Program-made: the position numbers and the translations under genes
NCBI GenBank assembly: GCA_008973525.1
Contig: WACJ01000039.1
Coordinates: forward strand, 434,001-498,000
Reading direction: 5' to 3'
Source of the DNA: Stenopsyche tienmushanensis
Taxonomy: Eukaryota; Arthropoda; Insecta; Trichoptera; Stenopsychidae
Length of the DNA stretch: 64,000 nt
In this document: piece by piece, positions 35,145 through 48,147 of the stretch
Numbering within the stretch: the first letter of the stretch is position 1
How the letters are laid out: each line of letters begins with the position of its first letter
Notes under the pieces: model-generated
What the model was told of the DNA's origin: nothing
The model's input: only the letters and a program-made list of their open reading frames with translations
Database searches by the model: none

Positions 35145-35760
35145 TGATCGTTCCGCGGAAAATCGCACAAAAAGAAATCGCTCAAAAAAAGCTATGACTT
35201 ACGTAGAAAAAGTGAAGATGCCTTCCGTGGATTTTAAAAACCGCATAACTTTGAAACAGCTATATAAAATATTCAAAATCGCATAAAAAAAGTTGATAAA
35301 AAACAGGAAAATAATAAGGCAATTTTGACATAAATCTAGTAGGTATAATAGAGGGTTTTGTAGAAAAGATTCGTACCCAGTTTGAACTAAATGAATTAAT
35401 TAAAACTTGAGATATGATGTCAACCATGTTGAAAAAAGTAGTTTCGAGAAAAACGCGTTAAAAGATTTCATTATGGTAAGACCGGCCAAGTTGCCACCCC
35501 ACTAAAATAGCTATAACTCCGTAAATAGTTGGAATTTTGGACATTCCTTTGGAGAATATATTTTTAAAAGTCTTAAAATTGGAAAAAATGCAAAAAAAAC
35601 ATTTTTTTCAAAATTCTAAACTAGAATAAAATGTGGGGTCGTATATTCAGCAATAGCAGATGCAATATGATTTACAGTCCCAAATTATTAAAAATAATTT
35701 AAATGTTTTAAAATGAACCGCATAACTTCGAAATCGCACAAAAAGAAGTTTGAGTGTAAT
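35145..35760 (+). mobile_element. Family D DNA transposon derivative, copy 1
   Basis: Shares over 500 bp with 61585-62110 and with the cut copy at 63789: aagctatgacttac, aaccgcataactttgaaacag and cagaggaaaata-like blocks. It ends cgcacaaaaagaagtttgagtg|ta, which inverted matches the left end seen at 63789. Its own left terminus is missing. Non-coding. Confidence 0.7.
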
Positions 35761-35789
35761 GTTTCATGGCGGCTAACGGTTACGTACGA

Positions 35790-36530
35790 GATGCATATTT
35801 TTATGAATTACGCTATCTTTTGATCGACATTGACTAAAATTGGATCAAACCCATAAAACACGTCAATCAATAAGTTCGGTTTATCTTTGGCCTCAAAATA
35901 GGGTTCAGTTTCAGCAATAATTTCTTCATTGGAGTCAAATATCTTTCTCTGGGACATTATATTTTGGTTTGGAGACAGCTAGTAGTCGCTGGGTGTCAGA
36001 TCCAGAGTATACGGTGGATGGAGAAGCAATTCAAAGTGCAGTTTTGCAGAAGAAATATTTAAGTCTTAGCAGTTGACATTTGCATTTTGGGCAGTTTTCG
36101 CCGGTTACTGTCCACTCAGCTGACTGCCGATTTGACTCTAGAGTATAGTGATGGATCCATGTTTCATCCATTGTCACATATCACATGTAAAAATCCTTTT
36201 TATTGTGCTAAAATAGCTCCAAACAGCGCTCTAAATCATTGATGAATGGTTGTTTTTATCGACTCGGAGCAAACACGGTACCCACTTCGAACAAAGCTTT
36301 CTTATGGACAATTATTGATGCGAAATGGTGAATACACTGCCTACTGATGTCTTTAAAGTATCAGCTATCTAATTGAACTTCGTTTTATTACCACTGTAAT
36401 TTGTGAGCCAAATATTAGATTGTTTTGATTTATTTGAAGGTTGGCATTTCCTGAAAATGATTTGTCAATAGTGGCGCCAACTATTGTATATGTCATCCTA
36501 CGAACTTATTGAGTGATGTGTTAAAGTAGC
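35790..36530 (-). mobile_element. mariner (irritans-type), reverse copy, decayed
   Basis: The minus strand reads VTMDETWIHHYTLESNRQSAEWT near 36170-36110, with the first catalytic Asp intact, and near 35950-35880 a SNEEIIAETEPYFEAKDKP C-terminal block. The terminus reads catcctacgaacttattgag at about 36495, as in the intron 4 copy. Stops and a deletion of the second catalytic region make it inactive. Confidence 0.78.
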
Positions 36531-36712
36531 ATCGCAAAACAATAAAATTGTAACTTGAAAAACCGAGAACTTCTAGTTATAGAATGGTTGTACTCGGAAA
36601 ATATTAGATTCGACAATGAAAAGAAGAAAGCTAAAAATACGTCTCAGCATTTAGAAGTGCATAAAGAACAACAGTGCAGATGGACTTGCTTTCTTTGTTA
36701 TCAGAAGAAGAC

Positions 36713-37390
36713 AAGACGACAGACATCAGACAGCGACTGACTGGATCGAGGGTTCATTTCCTGCGCTGCTGTATGGTCTGTTCTGGGTTTCCCCGGATTA
36801 GCCACACAAAGAGTGTCTTTCACTGATCTTTTAGCCCTACGAGCGTCCTGGCGCCGACTCCTTTTGCTCTACGCTTTCCAGCCAGAAAAGACTAGCTTCA
36901 GACCATGTGAAGGAGATGGTGGAGGAAGGACAAAGATTAAAGTTAAATTCAAAGGAATACTACCGCAGGTTCATTGCTACCACGAGTCCACTGCTGCGGA
37001 TGATGGACTGCAGGGGCTTTCCCCAAGGTACTCGTATCGGTTCGGTCATTCTTAGTACCTAGTCACGGAGTTAAGTCGCCGTTCGGACAGCCTAAAACCG
37101 TTCTCCCCTGTTTGCCTAGGCTGTTGAGGATAGTGATGAGCCTTTGACACACTCTCCAATAACTACTTTAATCGGCTGTTCCACACACCCCTTTATGGGT
37201 AAGCAGTACAGGGTGACCTGCTCACTCAACTCATGTTAGCTGGGCTACCCCAGCAGCGTCTGATCAGCAAACCGACGAGGTTATTTTCGCACTCCAGGGG
37301 TTCAACCGTTGCCCACAGGCATAGGGTTGGCTTCCCCCCCTCCCCCCTAGGGTTTTATGGGTGGGCATCGTAGAGTCTAACACCCACTCA
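36713..37390 (+). mobile_element. R1-clade-related repeat, copy 2
   Basis: Matches the reverse copy at 43670-45025 and the split copy at 6720-8410. It starts near agacatcagacagcgactg, includes gctaccccagcagcgt and ccctttatgggta, and ends gtgggcatcgtagagtctaa. Coding capacity is lost. All three copies share the same 3' end, as expected for target-primed retrotransposition. Confidence 0.65.
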
Positions 37391-38760
37391 GACGTCTACA
37401 GATAGTTCTGATAAATGCCGCTGAATAATATTATTTGACTGAAGATTTTCCCGCGTCAGGGCGCATTAAGTGCTCGCTAAGTCCGCCCGTACTCAATGTG
37501 TTAAGCATAAAAATGTTTCAGCATTTGACGAATTGCATATTTGGTGTATGCATGTTTTTGCGCGCTATTTTAAATTCATCATCGTCCATTGATTAAGTCG
37601 ACATATTTTTTTATGAAACATATTGTGAAATCTTGTTATGGAAATAAAAATAGCTTCCAATAAACAACAAACAAAAAAACACACAGCTGAGAATCGGTGA
37701 TTAATTATGTGCTGGGTGTGTCACTTTTATGTCCATGTTATGCCATTTCCATATTGGATTTCCACAGAGAAAAACGCGTAGTACGAAAATGACTATAAAT
37801 ACATCTTTACATCATCCCGATTGTTGTTTCGAGGCTCGACGTCTGGTCTCACCACAGACAGAAAGTCGTTAGAAGTCTTCATTACCAACGATGGTACTCA
37901 TCAGACATCTCGCCACTTGACGAATAGTTCGCAATGAAAGGCCTCCGGTGATAATAGCTCGTTATGTTTTCAAGAGAGGAACTTTTCCATCGAGGGGGGC
38001 TCGAGATGGGGTGTGTGTATTCGCAATAACTAAATTAAAATATGATAATTTTTATACAAATCCTATTTTCGACATCAAAGACGTTTGTTGACGGTGAAAG
38101 CGGACTAATTCTCTCTACCCAATTTAGGTCCTCGCCTCAGGCTTGTAAAGGGTTCCATGAAACCTCGTTAGGCTCCTGTTGAAAAATCTCCAAATGATTC
38201 GATTAAAACGCGCTTTATAATGAGAGCAAAATCGAAATTATATCGATCCATAAGTATGAGAGACTTGAAACCTTTTAAAATTATCTATTTTCTTTGGCTA
38301 TTTTGCTAAACGACTACGTCAAATAGAGCTAAATGCCTATCCATGAACTTGATTTACAACCTTTTGCGAACAAATTTACATTGTAATGTGTGTATATTTT
38401 TTAATTGAGTCGTTCGTCGCCTGTTTGTTGTTTTTGTTTCCGTGGGAATGCGCGTATATTACCTGTATCTGAAGATCATTTCTAAAAATTGTGATCATTC
38501 TTTTAACCGCCCTACCTCTTAGTTATTTTCGAGGAGATGGGTAAAAAAATGTCACCTTTTTTCCCTTTGTATTACGAAAACACATCTGACCATATTTTGT
38601 CAAAATACATCAGGGGTTGCATCCAGAAACATCCAGAAAACGATCACACTCTACCGCTATCCTTGAAAAACTAACTGCGTCGTTGTTTTGTAGCTACGTA
38701 ATATATATAGGTAATCTTTGCGTGTCACGTTCGTTTTATAGACATAGGTTTTTTCTTTCT
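37391..38760. other. No recognisable gene
   Basis: AT-rich except for a slightly GC-richer patch near 37820-38000; no splice-flanked open segments seen. Confidence 0.4.
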
Positions 38761-38768
38761 TAAAGAGC

Positions 38769-38823
38769 GTACGTGATACGGGTTAGCGCGCTATAGATAA
38801 ATGACAGTGCGCGTATCACGTAC
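38769..38823. repeat. 12-bp perfect inverted repeat, 31-nt loop
   Basis: gtacgtgatacg at 38769-38780 pairs exactly with 38812-38823. The loop contains gcgcgctatag. It could be a hairpin or the ends of a tiny foldback; no second copy seen. Confidence 0.6.
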
Positions 38824-38879
38824 ATTCGAGGAGGTATATATTTTAAAAAGGCTTATCCAATATTTCATCGATGGTTTAG

Positions 38880-39250
38880 CCTTTTGAAGAGTACAGTCGC
38901 GTATTTGCGATCGAATTTCAGTGATTCAGAAAGAGCATTCTTGCACGTTGAGCTCGGAGACGGACAGAGATGGAAAGTATCTTGCACGCTGAGTTGGAAG
39001 AGAAACAGAGACGGAGAGAGTATCTTGCAGATCGGAGATTGGAAGAGAGTATCTTGTGAACATCGTACTATTGTATAGATCGCTAACCCAAATTTATCAA
39101 CTAACAATGATAACCCAAATAAATTTATTTTAAGGGTATTGTTTATGTTTACACAGAGAAATGAACGAATATTGTGTGCTATTAATAGTGTTTATTTATT
39201 TACAAACTATTTACATACAAGCTTTATACACGCTGCGCGGTCCTTAGAAC
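38880..39250 (+). repeat. Family A interspersed repeat, copy 4
   Basis: Full-order copy: agagcattcttgcacgttga, a locally repeated gagacggacagagatgg...gagacggagaga segment, atcgctaacccaaatttatc, gtttatgtttacacag and acgctgcgcggtcctt. The purine-rich inner part is internally duplicated. Confidence 0.7.
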
Positions 39251-39739
39251 AATCATTTGAATATCACCAATCAGCATGCTTGTCTCTTTCCATTTTAATC
39301 GCATTTAATGCGAATAATAGCATTTTGCTTATGCGTTGCTATCTGCTCAAAGGCAGGGCTTTTATTTATCTATCTATGTTAAATTGTTGCTCTCTTTTAG
39401 AACTGATCAATACATTTTAATAAAAAAAAAACGTTTCAGTCATGCAATGATTCATGTTTGACCCAAAATCATCCTCATTCATTTCCATATCCATATCTGA
39501 GAATGATAGATTTCCTTAAATTCTTTATTGAGCTGTACCATATCAAACTGCTGAATTTCAGTCAGTCAAAGCTAGTCAATGATTATGGTTCGACAAAATC
39601 ATCCTGGTAATATGAACATCGAGCAAGATCCGATATCATTGTGAAGGAAGAACATTTGAAAAACAGAGTGGAAGCTAATCCATATTGTACAACAGTTCGA
39701 GTTTTTGCATGTGATTTAAGTGTTATGACTGACATCCAT

Positions 39740-39970
39740 TTCTACAAAGCTGTTTTTTGTTTTATACAATGTAAATCAGGAAAATTACAGTCTATCAAGC
39801 TTTCAACGTTGCAGACATTAATAATAATTTTCGAAGCGTGGATATAATTGTACATACTGGCATTAAATTAAAATATACAAAGCTGATTTTTTGTCTGCAA
39901 GTAGTAAATGTTAATTATTCTTAAATAAGCGTCGTTTACTTTCGGTACAAGATGGTTAAGGTTTCTGTAG
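39740..39970 (+). repeat. Family B interspersed repeat, copy 2
   Basis: Partner of 17230-17480. The flanking 39440-39620 also resembles 20090-20240 (catatcaaactgctg), so the family may extend further left. Confidence 0.55.
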
Positions 39971-40999
39971 ACGTGGCTAAAGTTATAGTACGAAAACTCT
40001 ACGATGAAGATTTTCAAGCCATTGTAATATTAAGTACACATATGTATTATAATATCAAAGCAACAAAATGTGAAAATATCAGCTTATCGATAGATATTTA
40101 GCGCATTGAATGGATTAAACGGATGTCGCTTATTGCTCTCAATGGGTTAGTTTATCTTTATCCAAAAGACGTTGTTGTTTTATATTGCATTCTAGAAATA
40201 GAGTCTGAATGTTGTATAACGCTACGAACGATTCTTGATACGTAAATTGATCTTGTATTGAATTCAACGATAAATGTCATCTGTTTTGGAAAAACTGGTG
40301 AATCAAAAGATGAAAACATGGAAGTGGATGGTTTTGGATCTTCCAAAAAATGTAGTATTTTTTGTTGTTGATAGATTTGGTTAATTCATAAGACTGCATC
40401 GTCGATTTGTACTGACAGTAATCGCAGTACAATTGGCGCATGCGGCAAGGTGAATAACCGACATTGCGTGGCCCAATTTTTCTCACATGAGACGTGTTCT
40501 ATGAGCATTTAAAGAACGACGTGTAGGTTTTATGAATCGGCTATTAATATATTTTTCAAGACCCAGATCGAGCGAATAAAAAATTATGCAATAGCAATTT
40601 GCAAGAAACTAAGGCTCAATTTTACGTTGCGAGTATTTGCTTCGATCGGCTGCGTGGGTGGTGGTTATCTTTTCGGCATGCAAATTGGAAATTCTTCGAA
40701 AGTCATATCGGGGAAACTATTTTGGTCTATGTACTAAACATTCTTTCCTGGCTGTTTTATTAATTCGCCACCTCGATGAAGACTTTCATTAGTGCCCGAA
40801 AAGAATGCTATTGACTACCGCAATGGCTTAATGGCTAGAGTTTTTTAAGTGGATTTGATATGAGTGCGGAAAATTTGTGTACGAAAGGTTGAACACAATT
40901 AACCTTGCAGATTTTTTACTTATTCATTGCCTTAAGCTTTATTTAATTTGATCATCTATGCTGAGGCAATATTTGTTAGTCTCATCAACTTATACATAT
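39971..40999. other. No supported gene
   Basis: Near 40824 tggcttaatgg fits the Pol III A-box pattern, but no proper B-box follows. No tRNA or SINE is called. Confidence 0.35.
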
Positions 41000-41965
41000 A
41001 TTAGTTTTAAACCCTTTTAGTAATGAACTAATTTAAAATCGTCGCAGCGTGTATGAAACATGTATATAAATAATTAACCTTTTAAGGAGTGAGCAAATTT
41101 AAAATCGATAAAGTCGTTGATGACATAATCGCTTTACACTGATTACTTTCTGTCAGCTCCTATCAGCGTAAGACAATTTTCAATTCGAGACAGAGTCAAT
41201 TGTAAAAAAACACTGTTGATAGCATACAAGACCATGTCATTTCTTAACATAAACAATACAAAAAAATCGATTCATTTGCTCCTGCTTTAGAAGGAAATGA
41301 TAATTGGACAAAGACTCATTCAACAAGCAGCGACGAACATAAAGCAATTAAATAAATAAACACTGTCGATAGCATAAAATATTCGGCCTTTACGTAAACA
41401 AATAACACACTTGAAATCTAAATCATTGTTAGCCGATAAATTTGGGCTAACGATCTACACAATCGTGCGATGTATGTGGAGAAGTTCTCCGTCTGTCTCC
41501 CGAATTGCGCTATGTTCTCTCTCTGTCTCTGTCTGTCTCCGAGCTCAATGTACAAGAGTGCTCTTTCTAAATAAATGGAGGGGGATCGCAGGGTCTCCGA
41601 TAGTACTTCTTTTGGGGTTAAACACTGTCACTGGCACACGATATTTGGTCATTTATTCAAGTAACATACCCAATAGACTTTAAATCAATTAATTGTATCA
41701 TTCACACATCATTATTAGTCGATAAATTTGGGTTAATGATCTATACAATCGTACGATGTATGCAACATACTCTTTCCGTCTCTGTCTTCCATTCACAATC
41801 TTCGACATGCTAGATAATGTCTCTGTCTCTGTTTCTCTACAATCTCAACGTGCAAGACATTCCATCTCTGTCCATCTCCGAGCTCAACGTGTAAGAATGC
41901 TCTTTCTGAATCATTGGAATTCGGACACAACTCTGTGTCTTACCTCTTTAAGGGGTTAAATACAC
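41000..41965 (-). repeat. Family A cluster: several partial copies head to tail
   Basis: At least three reverse-oriented partial copies lie close together: 41000-41110 (cgtcgcagcgtgtatgaaac), 41190-41600 (cactgtcgatagca, ttgggctaacgatctacac, ctgtctccgagctcaa) and 41610-41960 (gttaaacactgtc, ttgggttaatgatctatac, ctccgagctcaacgtg). Junctions lie at or near TTAA (ttaaccttttaagg, ggggttaaa). A further piece is at 42390-42460. Confidence 0.65.
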
Positions 41966-42460
41966 ATATGGATTTATATTGCTTTACTTTATTATATATT
42001 CGATTTATGACTTCTTCTCCATATTCCGTCGCTTTTTCTTGATAAGAACACGTGGACTACCCCAATCGAGTCATTTCCGATCCGGGACGCTGCCCTAAAA
42101 AGACTATTCGCCTACTAGAGTCCTCGGTCATACATTTTCAGACTCATACAATATCCCTGAGATTGTATCCCAAAGGCCGTTCAAATTTGCTTATTAATGT
42201 ATAACATTATTTCCTACATATTTAAAAAGCGAAGGACTAAATACCAATTAAAACATCTTCCGCGATTTCCTCATTAGTAAGTAATTATACTATTATTTAA
42301 ATCTTCATTGCCAGCAGAAAGAATTAGAAACGTGTTTAGTTGAATTTTGCCGGATAAGATCGGATTACAGCGCCTGATTAATTACAAGATACCAAATACA
42401 CTTGAAATCGATTCATTATATCATTATTAGTCGATAAATTTGGGTTAATACCCTATATCA

Positions 42461-43136
42461 TTTAAAGAAACAGAATTAAAAAATTATTAGGTTCTATTTC
42501 TAGTCTGGTCTAGTGGATGCGTCATATCATAAAAATATTTTGTCATGCACCACAGGCGTCCGCACCATCCCTTCTCGAAAATATTGGAAGGGGATGTTTT
42601 TTATCCAAATTAAATGGGATACATTTGAAATAGTTATTTATTTGAATCGATCTGTAGTACGTATACATTTGGCAAATTTTGATTTGGCATAAATTCTCCT
42701 TCATTTACGCTGCGAAATTAATAAATACACTTCAGTTGGGTGATATTTCATACGACCTGCCAAATAAATAAGAGCTGTTTGAACTTGCATGCACATTTAT
42801 AATTGATTTTCTCAATGGGCGTTGTTCAGCTTTAAAGGTGAGAGAATACATCGTGAACCATTACGGATGAATGTAGAACTAAATTTTGCGCATAAAGATA
42901 CGAAATGCAGAAACATACGACAAACAACCGACATTTAAAATGCCCGTTTGTGTAAAAAGTTAAGCTTCGAAGCTCATAATGCTCGGACAACCTTGGAATA
43001 GGGGTGTAATCTTATGGTCCGTCATTAATCCCACCGGAAAATAATAATGCTATTAACGGCTTACAATGATACGCTTCTTAGTATTAAAACTCTGCAGGAT
43101 TTTGGCACTGTTGTTCGGTATTTTTTAATATATCTA
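42461..43136. other. No recognisable gene
   Basis: AT-rich, no frames of interest. Confidence 0.4.
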
Positions 43137-43321
43137 TTAGGTTATCCCGAAAGAAATCCATTATAATTTTTCAACTTAAAACTTACACAAGTTAATATGA
43201 AACTTCCTTATAAAAAACAATGTCGAATATGTTTTTCGTTAATTTCGGGCTTCATCATGTTTCACCCTTAATAATAAAGTATTCTTCGGATTCGTAAAAG
43301 ATTTCTTTCGGAAAGACCTAA
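43137..43321. mobile_element. mariner-derived MITE, 185 bp, TA-flanked
   Basis: Termini ttaggttatcccgaaagaaat and the inverse of atttctttcggaaagacctaa, with TA outside each end. The ttaggt..tcccgaaag form is typical of mariner ends. Non-coding. Confidence 0.8.
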
Positions 43322-43669
43322 TATGTTAAAATTTATTTCATAATTGTGCATGAGTTTCGTGACTTTTTTACGCGGTATTTGCGCAGAACGCATGCATTTT
43401 GTTTAGGAATCCAATTAATTTATACAATATAACAAAATAAATTGCATTTAAAAATCTCACCTTTTCTCATAACCGGTTTCGAAATCACTTTCATTATCAT
43501 TAGTTGAGTTGTTATCATCTTTGGATTTGTTCCAAATTCCATTCCATATATTCTCTTTAGAATACCGGAGCGCGCTCTACATTTGAGTCTATATTTACAA
43601 TAATGTTTTTCAAATTCCTGATCAGCTTTTCCATACAATCTTTTTAAGATCAACTGATCATTTTCCATA

Positions 43670-45025
43670 GTCCACGATGCCCACCCATAAAACCCCAGCG
43701 GGGGGAGCTAACGCTACGCCCGTTGGTGACGGTTGAACACCTGGGGTAATGATGTGGAGTAGAGGTGTGCAAAAGTAGCCTCGTCGGTTTGCTCATCAAA
43801 CGCTGCTGGGGTAGCACAGCCAACATGAGTTGTGTGCCCAGGTCACCCTGTGTTGCCTACCCATAAAGGGGTGTGTGAAACAGTCGATTGCAATAGTTGG
43901 TGGAGACTGTGTCAAAGGCTCACCACTATCCTCAACAGCTTTTTTTTGTTTTGTTTTCGAAGGAGGGGAATTTTTGTGGAAGATATCCCCTTGCGGGTGG
44001 TAGTGTGAGATTTTTACTCAATAAACCCCTCCTCCGGTTCCACTGCCACCCGGCTACCGTTAAGTCTTGCTCATGCAGCATAACACTCGTCACGTATCCG
44101 CGCAAGGCGTTCCATGCCCTAGAATTGGTTAGCATCGAAGGGACCATGTTGCTGGGAGTGAGTGAATTGACTTCGAGCTCCTCTCGTAGTGCGTCCCTCT
44201 ATGTGCTCCAGGCCAGGCAGTCGAATGGTGTGTGCGCGGCATCGTTCAGCTCCGCTTCGCAGTGATGGCATTCCGGACCGGCCTCATTTTGAATTTTAAA
44301 CAAGTAGCTACCATAACAGCCATGTCCAGTGAGTGCCTGGGTGAAATGGTTGCACAGCTGGTCGTATTTCGTTGATGCTCAGGTCTTCTGGTCCGGAATG
44401 AGCTGATGTGTCCATCGGCCTTTGGCGGAGCTGTCCCCTGCCTGCTTGCCATTATGCCATGATGAGCTGCCTGGTTCTCTGTTTGGTTTCTCCAGTGTAT
44501 ATAGTTTTTCTTTTCTTTGCGAGCAGTTCGATTGGCGGCATGACAGTCAGTTTCAGGACTGCATCCTCAACAGCCTAGGCAAACATGGGAAAGTGGTTTT
44601 AGGCTGTTCGAACGGCGACTCGTCTACGTAGCTAGGTACTAAAGATGACCGAACCGATATGTACACCATGGGGAAGGGGTAGCCCGTGCAGTCTGTCATC
44701 TGCTGCAGCCCTCTTCAAACTGAGTTTGGAATCGTGGTGGCAGTGAGCCCACGGAAGTAAATCCCTTGAATTTAGCATAACCTTAGTCCTTCTTCTTCCA
44801 TCGCACATTCGGATGTACATGGTCTGAAGATGGTCTTTCCCGCGAAAACCTCGCCTCCTTTTGAGGGCGTGGAGGAAAAGGGGTGGACGCCTAGACGTTC
44901 CGCGCGTAGCTAAAAAATCAGTTGATCAGGTAACCCAGAACAGACCACACAGCAGCGCAGGAAATGGGTTCGATTATAATGAACCCTCAATCCAGTCAGT
45001 CGCTATCTGATGTCTGTTGTCTTGA
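43670..45025 (-). mobile_element. R1-clade non-LTR retrotransposon, reverse 3' part
   Basis: On the minus strand, the C-terminal region of an R1-clade ORF2 is readable with frameshifts: ECHHCEAELNDAAHTPFDC (CCHC zinc finger, about 44270-44214), then LREELEVNSLTPSNMV and an AWNALRGYV segment, followed by a 3' UTR ending gtgggcatcgtgga at 43675. It shares its left boundary (agacatcaga) and 3' end with 36713-37390. Broken and inactive. Confidence 0.8.
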
Positions 45026-45785
45026 TCAATTTCAATCATTAAAATAAAAAAATAAATAACATCAACATTTCACAATATTGTTTGATAGTGGGTATGATGA
45101 ACGTGATCGTACGGTCACGTATTTAAAAAAAAACCTATTTTTTATGCTTTGATTATATATTTGGTCTTACTTGGATGCTATTTTAGCTGAAACCAAATAT
45201 AGATGGATTGACATAACAGTATATATTTTTATTATTAACATTCGTCTCAGAATGTTCTTAAACGCCTGTCATATGATGTCCCACACATCTCGTCGAGCAT
45301 TTGATCGATGCTTCGTTAAATAATAACTTGGTAATGCGATTACGTGCTTTCATCGAATACCCGGGAATTTGTGGCGTTATTTTTATACGGCATCATGTAT
45401 AAAATCCCCAGTAATTTTCCCATCATCATATAAATAGAAAAATCAAATGTGGGGTGGAATGATAAAATTGGACCGTGAAAGTATCGGTTGACCCATAAAA
45501 CGAGCTCTTAACAATAGGTCCGTAATGTAATTACTTTTAATACGATCCGGGTCAAATTATTTATTAGATGTATTGGAAAATATCGAAGTTTTCCATTAAG
45601 CAAAGTAAAATTACCACGAAGGGCTGAGTAATTTTAGGGTCACCAATTTAAGTATTTGAATTTGATTTGAGTGGTTTTATTATGGGTGTTCGATATTTAC
45701 AGTCGTTGTGTGTGTACCATAAACACTACACAAAGCGATAAGTCCTCCTACGTAAATTTCAGATATTAATTCAACCTTATCTTGT
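45026..45785. other. No recognisable gene
   Basis: AT-rich, no supported feature. Confidence 0.4.
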
Positions 45786-45826
45786 TTATTTTGTGTATAT
45801 TTTGTTGGTGTTTTATTCCTTTATGC

Positions 45827-46061
45827 AGTGACCTTTACTGGTTATGAAGTGATGCAGTTCCCTTTCGGTCCTGTGACACGTCAGACTTTGTTTTTCATGA
45901 AGCGAAGAGGAAACCAGGAGGTGGCTGTCGATGGGGGTGTGGAGGAATCTGCGGACCAATGCGCATGCGTCATCCTATCGATTATAGAGCCTTTTCGCCG
46001 AGCTTTCGCTTTGTGCTTTCTCAGACTTCAGCAAAAGCCTCTTATGATACAGCCTATTTGA
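45827..46061 (+). other. Open, GC-richer segment after an acceptor-like site; NRF-1-like motif
   Basis: tttattcctttatgcag resembles an acceptor and is followed by about 75 open codons (TGYEVMQFPFGPV...) up to a stop, without a good donor. The segment contains tgcgcatgcgt (45960-45970), close to the NRF-1 palindrome. It could be a terminal exon or an unrelated promoter patch; neither is supported by homology. Confidence 0.2.
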
Positions 46062-47623
46062 CCATTTAGTACCAGAACCAATCTGCATCCCGTAACCGAT
46101 TGATTTTAAAATCGCATCGCCAATCTTCAAAGAAGGCGGATATTGAAACCTCCTTCTGCAGATTTTTATTTCCTGAAATCGAATTTCATGAAAACGCTGA
46201 TGTTTACATTCCGCGGGGTGCTTGTTTATATTATCATAACCGCAATATCGCAAACTTCAGCTGCTACCCTATGTGCTTTGGAACAACCCTTGAAAAACCT
46301 TCAACTTTGACCCCAATATTTACTAAAAAACACATCGTATACTCTAATCGCTTTTTGGGTCGATTGAACATATAATCAAATTGATAAAGTTCAATTAATC
46401 CGCTGTTCATTGTGCCGAATAATCGGCTGTAAATTATCGATGAATTCGTTTTTACAGTTCAATGAGTTTTTTTAAACATATTTGTTGTTTTGTAACAACA
46501 GCATTATTTTAAATATCTTCAATATCACTGTCAAAGACTCCTCATCGATATTTCGGACGTATTGATCTGTCCATGATCACGGACATACGAATTCGTGACT
46601 CTCGCGTTATAAAAGTGACTCTTCTTAGCTATTAGGAAATGTTTGTTAATGGAAATTGTTTAATAAAATATTGTGTGTTGTGTAATATAAAATAAAATAG
46701 GCAAGCTACTGGTCTAGTGGATGCTTAATGCTATGTATAGACACACACATTCACGGTAGATTTGGTGTGGTGCATACGAGATAAATTATATTAATTATAT
46801 GCTTTATAATTATATATATGAATTTATAACGCACATTTTCCTCACTTACATGTGTTAATCATCTCCGTTGGATGATAACATGCTATTACTGTTAATAAAT
46901 GCGTTTTATATTCAGATCAATGGCACATACCTATTGTTGAATCGCATGTTTTAAACGATGACAACCACATCATTCTGTGTCATCGTATGAATAAATTCAT
47001 CGTTTAATTTGACGAGAATAGATGAATTTAAATTTATAATACACGCATTAAATGTATTCGCTTATGCTCTATCAATAACGCGGTTATCGAAGCACAGTGT
47101 TCGTCTAGTTGATTTCATTGAAATACGGCGCTCGTTGATTGAATCAGCGAGTTGCCGGAAATAATTAGGGACGCTATGTGAGGTCTTAAAAGCCAATTTG
47201 GAATCAATTCGCCATGAAAGAATTCGCAATTAACTCGGCTGATGTGTCTAATACCTGATGCTGAAGTGGTGCATTGAACATTCTGGATGTTCTTAGCGTG
47301 TCTTCGTTTTAAGATAACTGCGTATTGTCGTTGTTGATTGTTTATTAATTGGTGCAATTATAAATATTCCACAAATGTCAATTGACCATCACGATCTAAA
47401 AATAAATCAATTGAGAGCGCTTGAGTATTATAGTAAATATATAGTATTTTAGTATTCGTTGCTTATGTGTTTTTTGAGCTAATGTGTTGTCAAAATGCGC
47501 ATACGATGGAAGAATTAACCTACGCTTGTCGATGATAAATGAGGTCATAAATCAAAGTCCACAAATTGTTTTAAATGACTGCTAAACGATGTATCTATTG
47601 TTTAATACGAGGCTTACGGCATG
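46062..47623. other. No recognisable gene
   Basis: Short frames on both strands without domains; AT-rich. Confidence 0.4.
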
Positions 47624-48147
47624 TTCATAAAGTAAGTGTACTGTGACCATAGCGGGCTGTCGTTTTGTGTTTTTTGAGGGTTGGCAATTCTGGATCGTAG
47701 AGGGAGATCTCCTGACAGAGCAAGCATCCCAGGAATACGGTAGTATGTAAACTCACACTGTAATGTCCAAAATGCGTGAAAGATATCGGTAAGAAATCCC
47801 GCCAAGAGCGAACTACGAGCTGTGATCTGCTTGAATTGGAAGGTGAGGATTTTCTGAACTCTGAGGAGTGTGCTTGTTGTACGACAATGCACACACTTTA
47901 GCCTTAGTCCTTAGCCACCAAGGCGCTCTTGGGCTTATTTGAGATGTTTTGAACCACCCTGACTTGAGATTATTATTTTTTCCCCTCCCTGAAAGAACAT
48001 AAGGGTGGAATTAAATTTTCAACCGACGAGCAGGTGCAGAAAGTGGTTCTGAAGTGAGGCATGGGAGTGTATCAACAACTATTTGCAACTTTTTTTCAAA
48101 TACACTTTATAAAAAAATATAAAAATCTAGTACACTTACTTTCTGAA
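47624..48147. mobile_element. DNA transposon derivative with 19-bp inverted termini
   Basis: ttcataaagtaagtgtact at 47624-47642 and its reverse complement at 48129-48147 differ at one position. About 524 bp. Two overlapping open frames on the minus strand (47614-47894) look like a degraded coding segment but match no family I recognise. The flanks do not show a clear duplication. Confidence 0.6.

Noticed and set aside
40823..40900. A-box-like tggcttaatgg suggesting a tRNA or SINE
   Set aside because: The expected B-box (ggttcganncc) is not present; ggttgaacaca is too different and no cloverleaf can be drawn.
44632..44820. Separate small protein gene inside the R1 fragment
   Set aside because: It is part of the retrotransposon repeat shared with 6720-8410 and 36713-37390.
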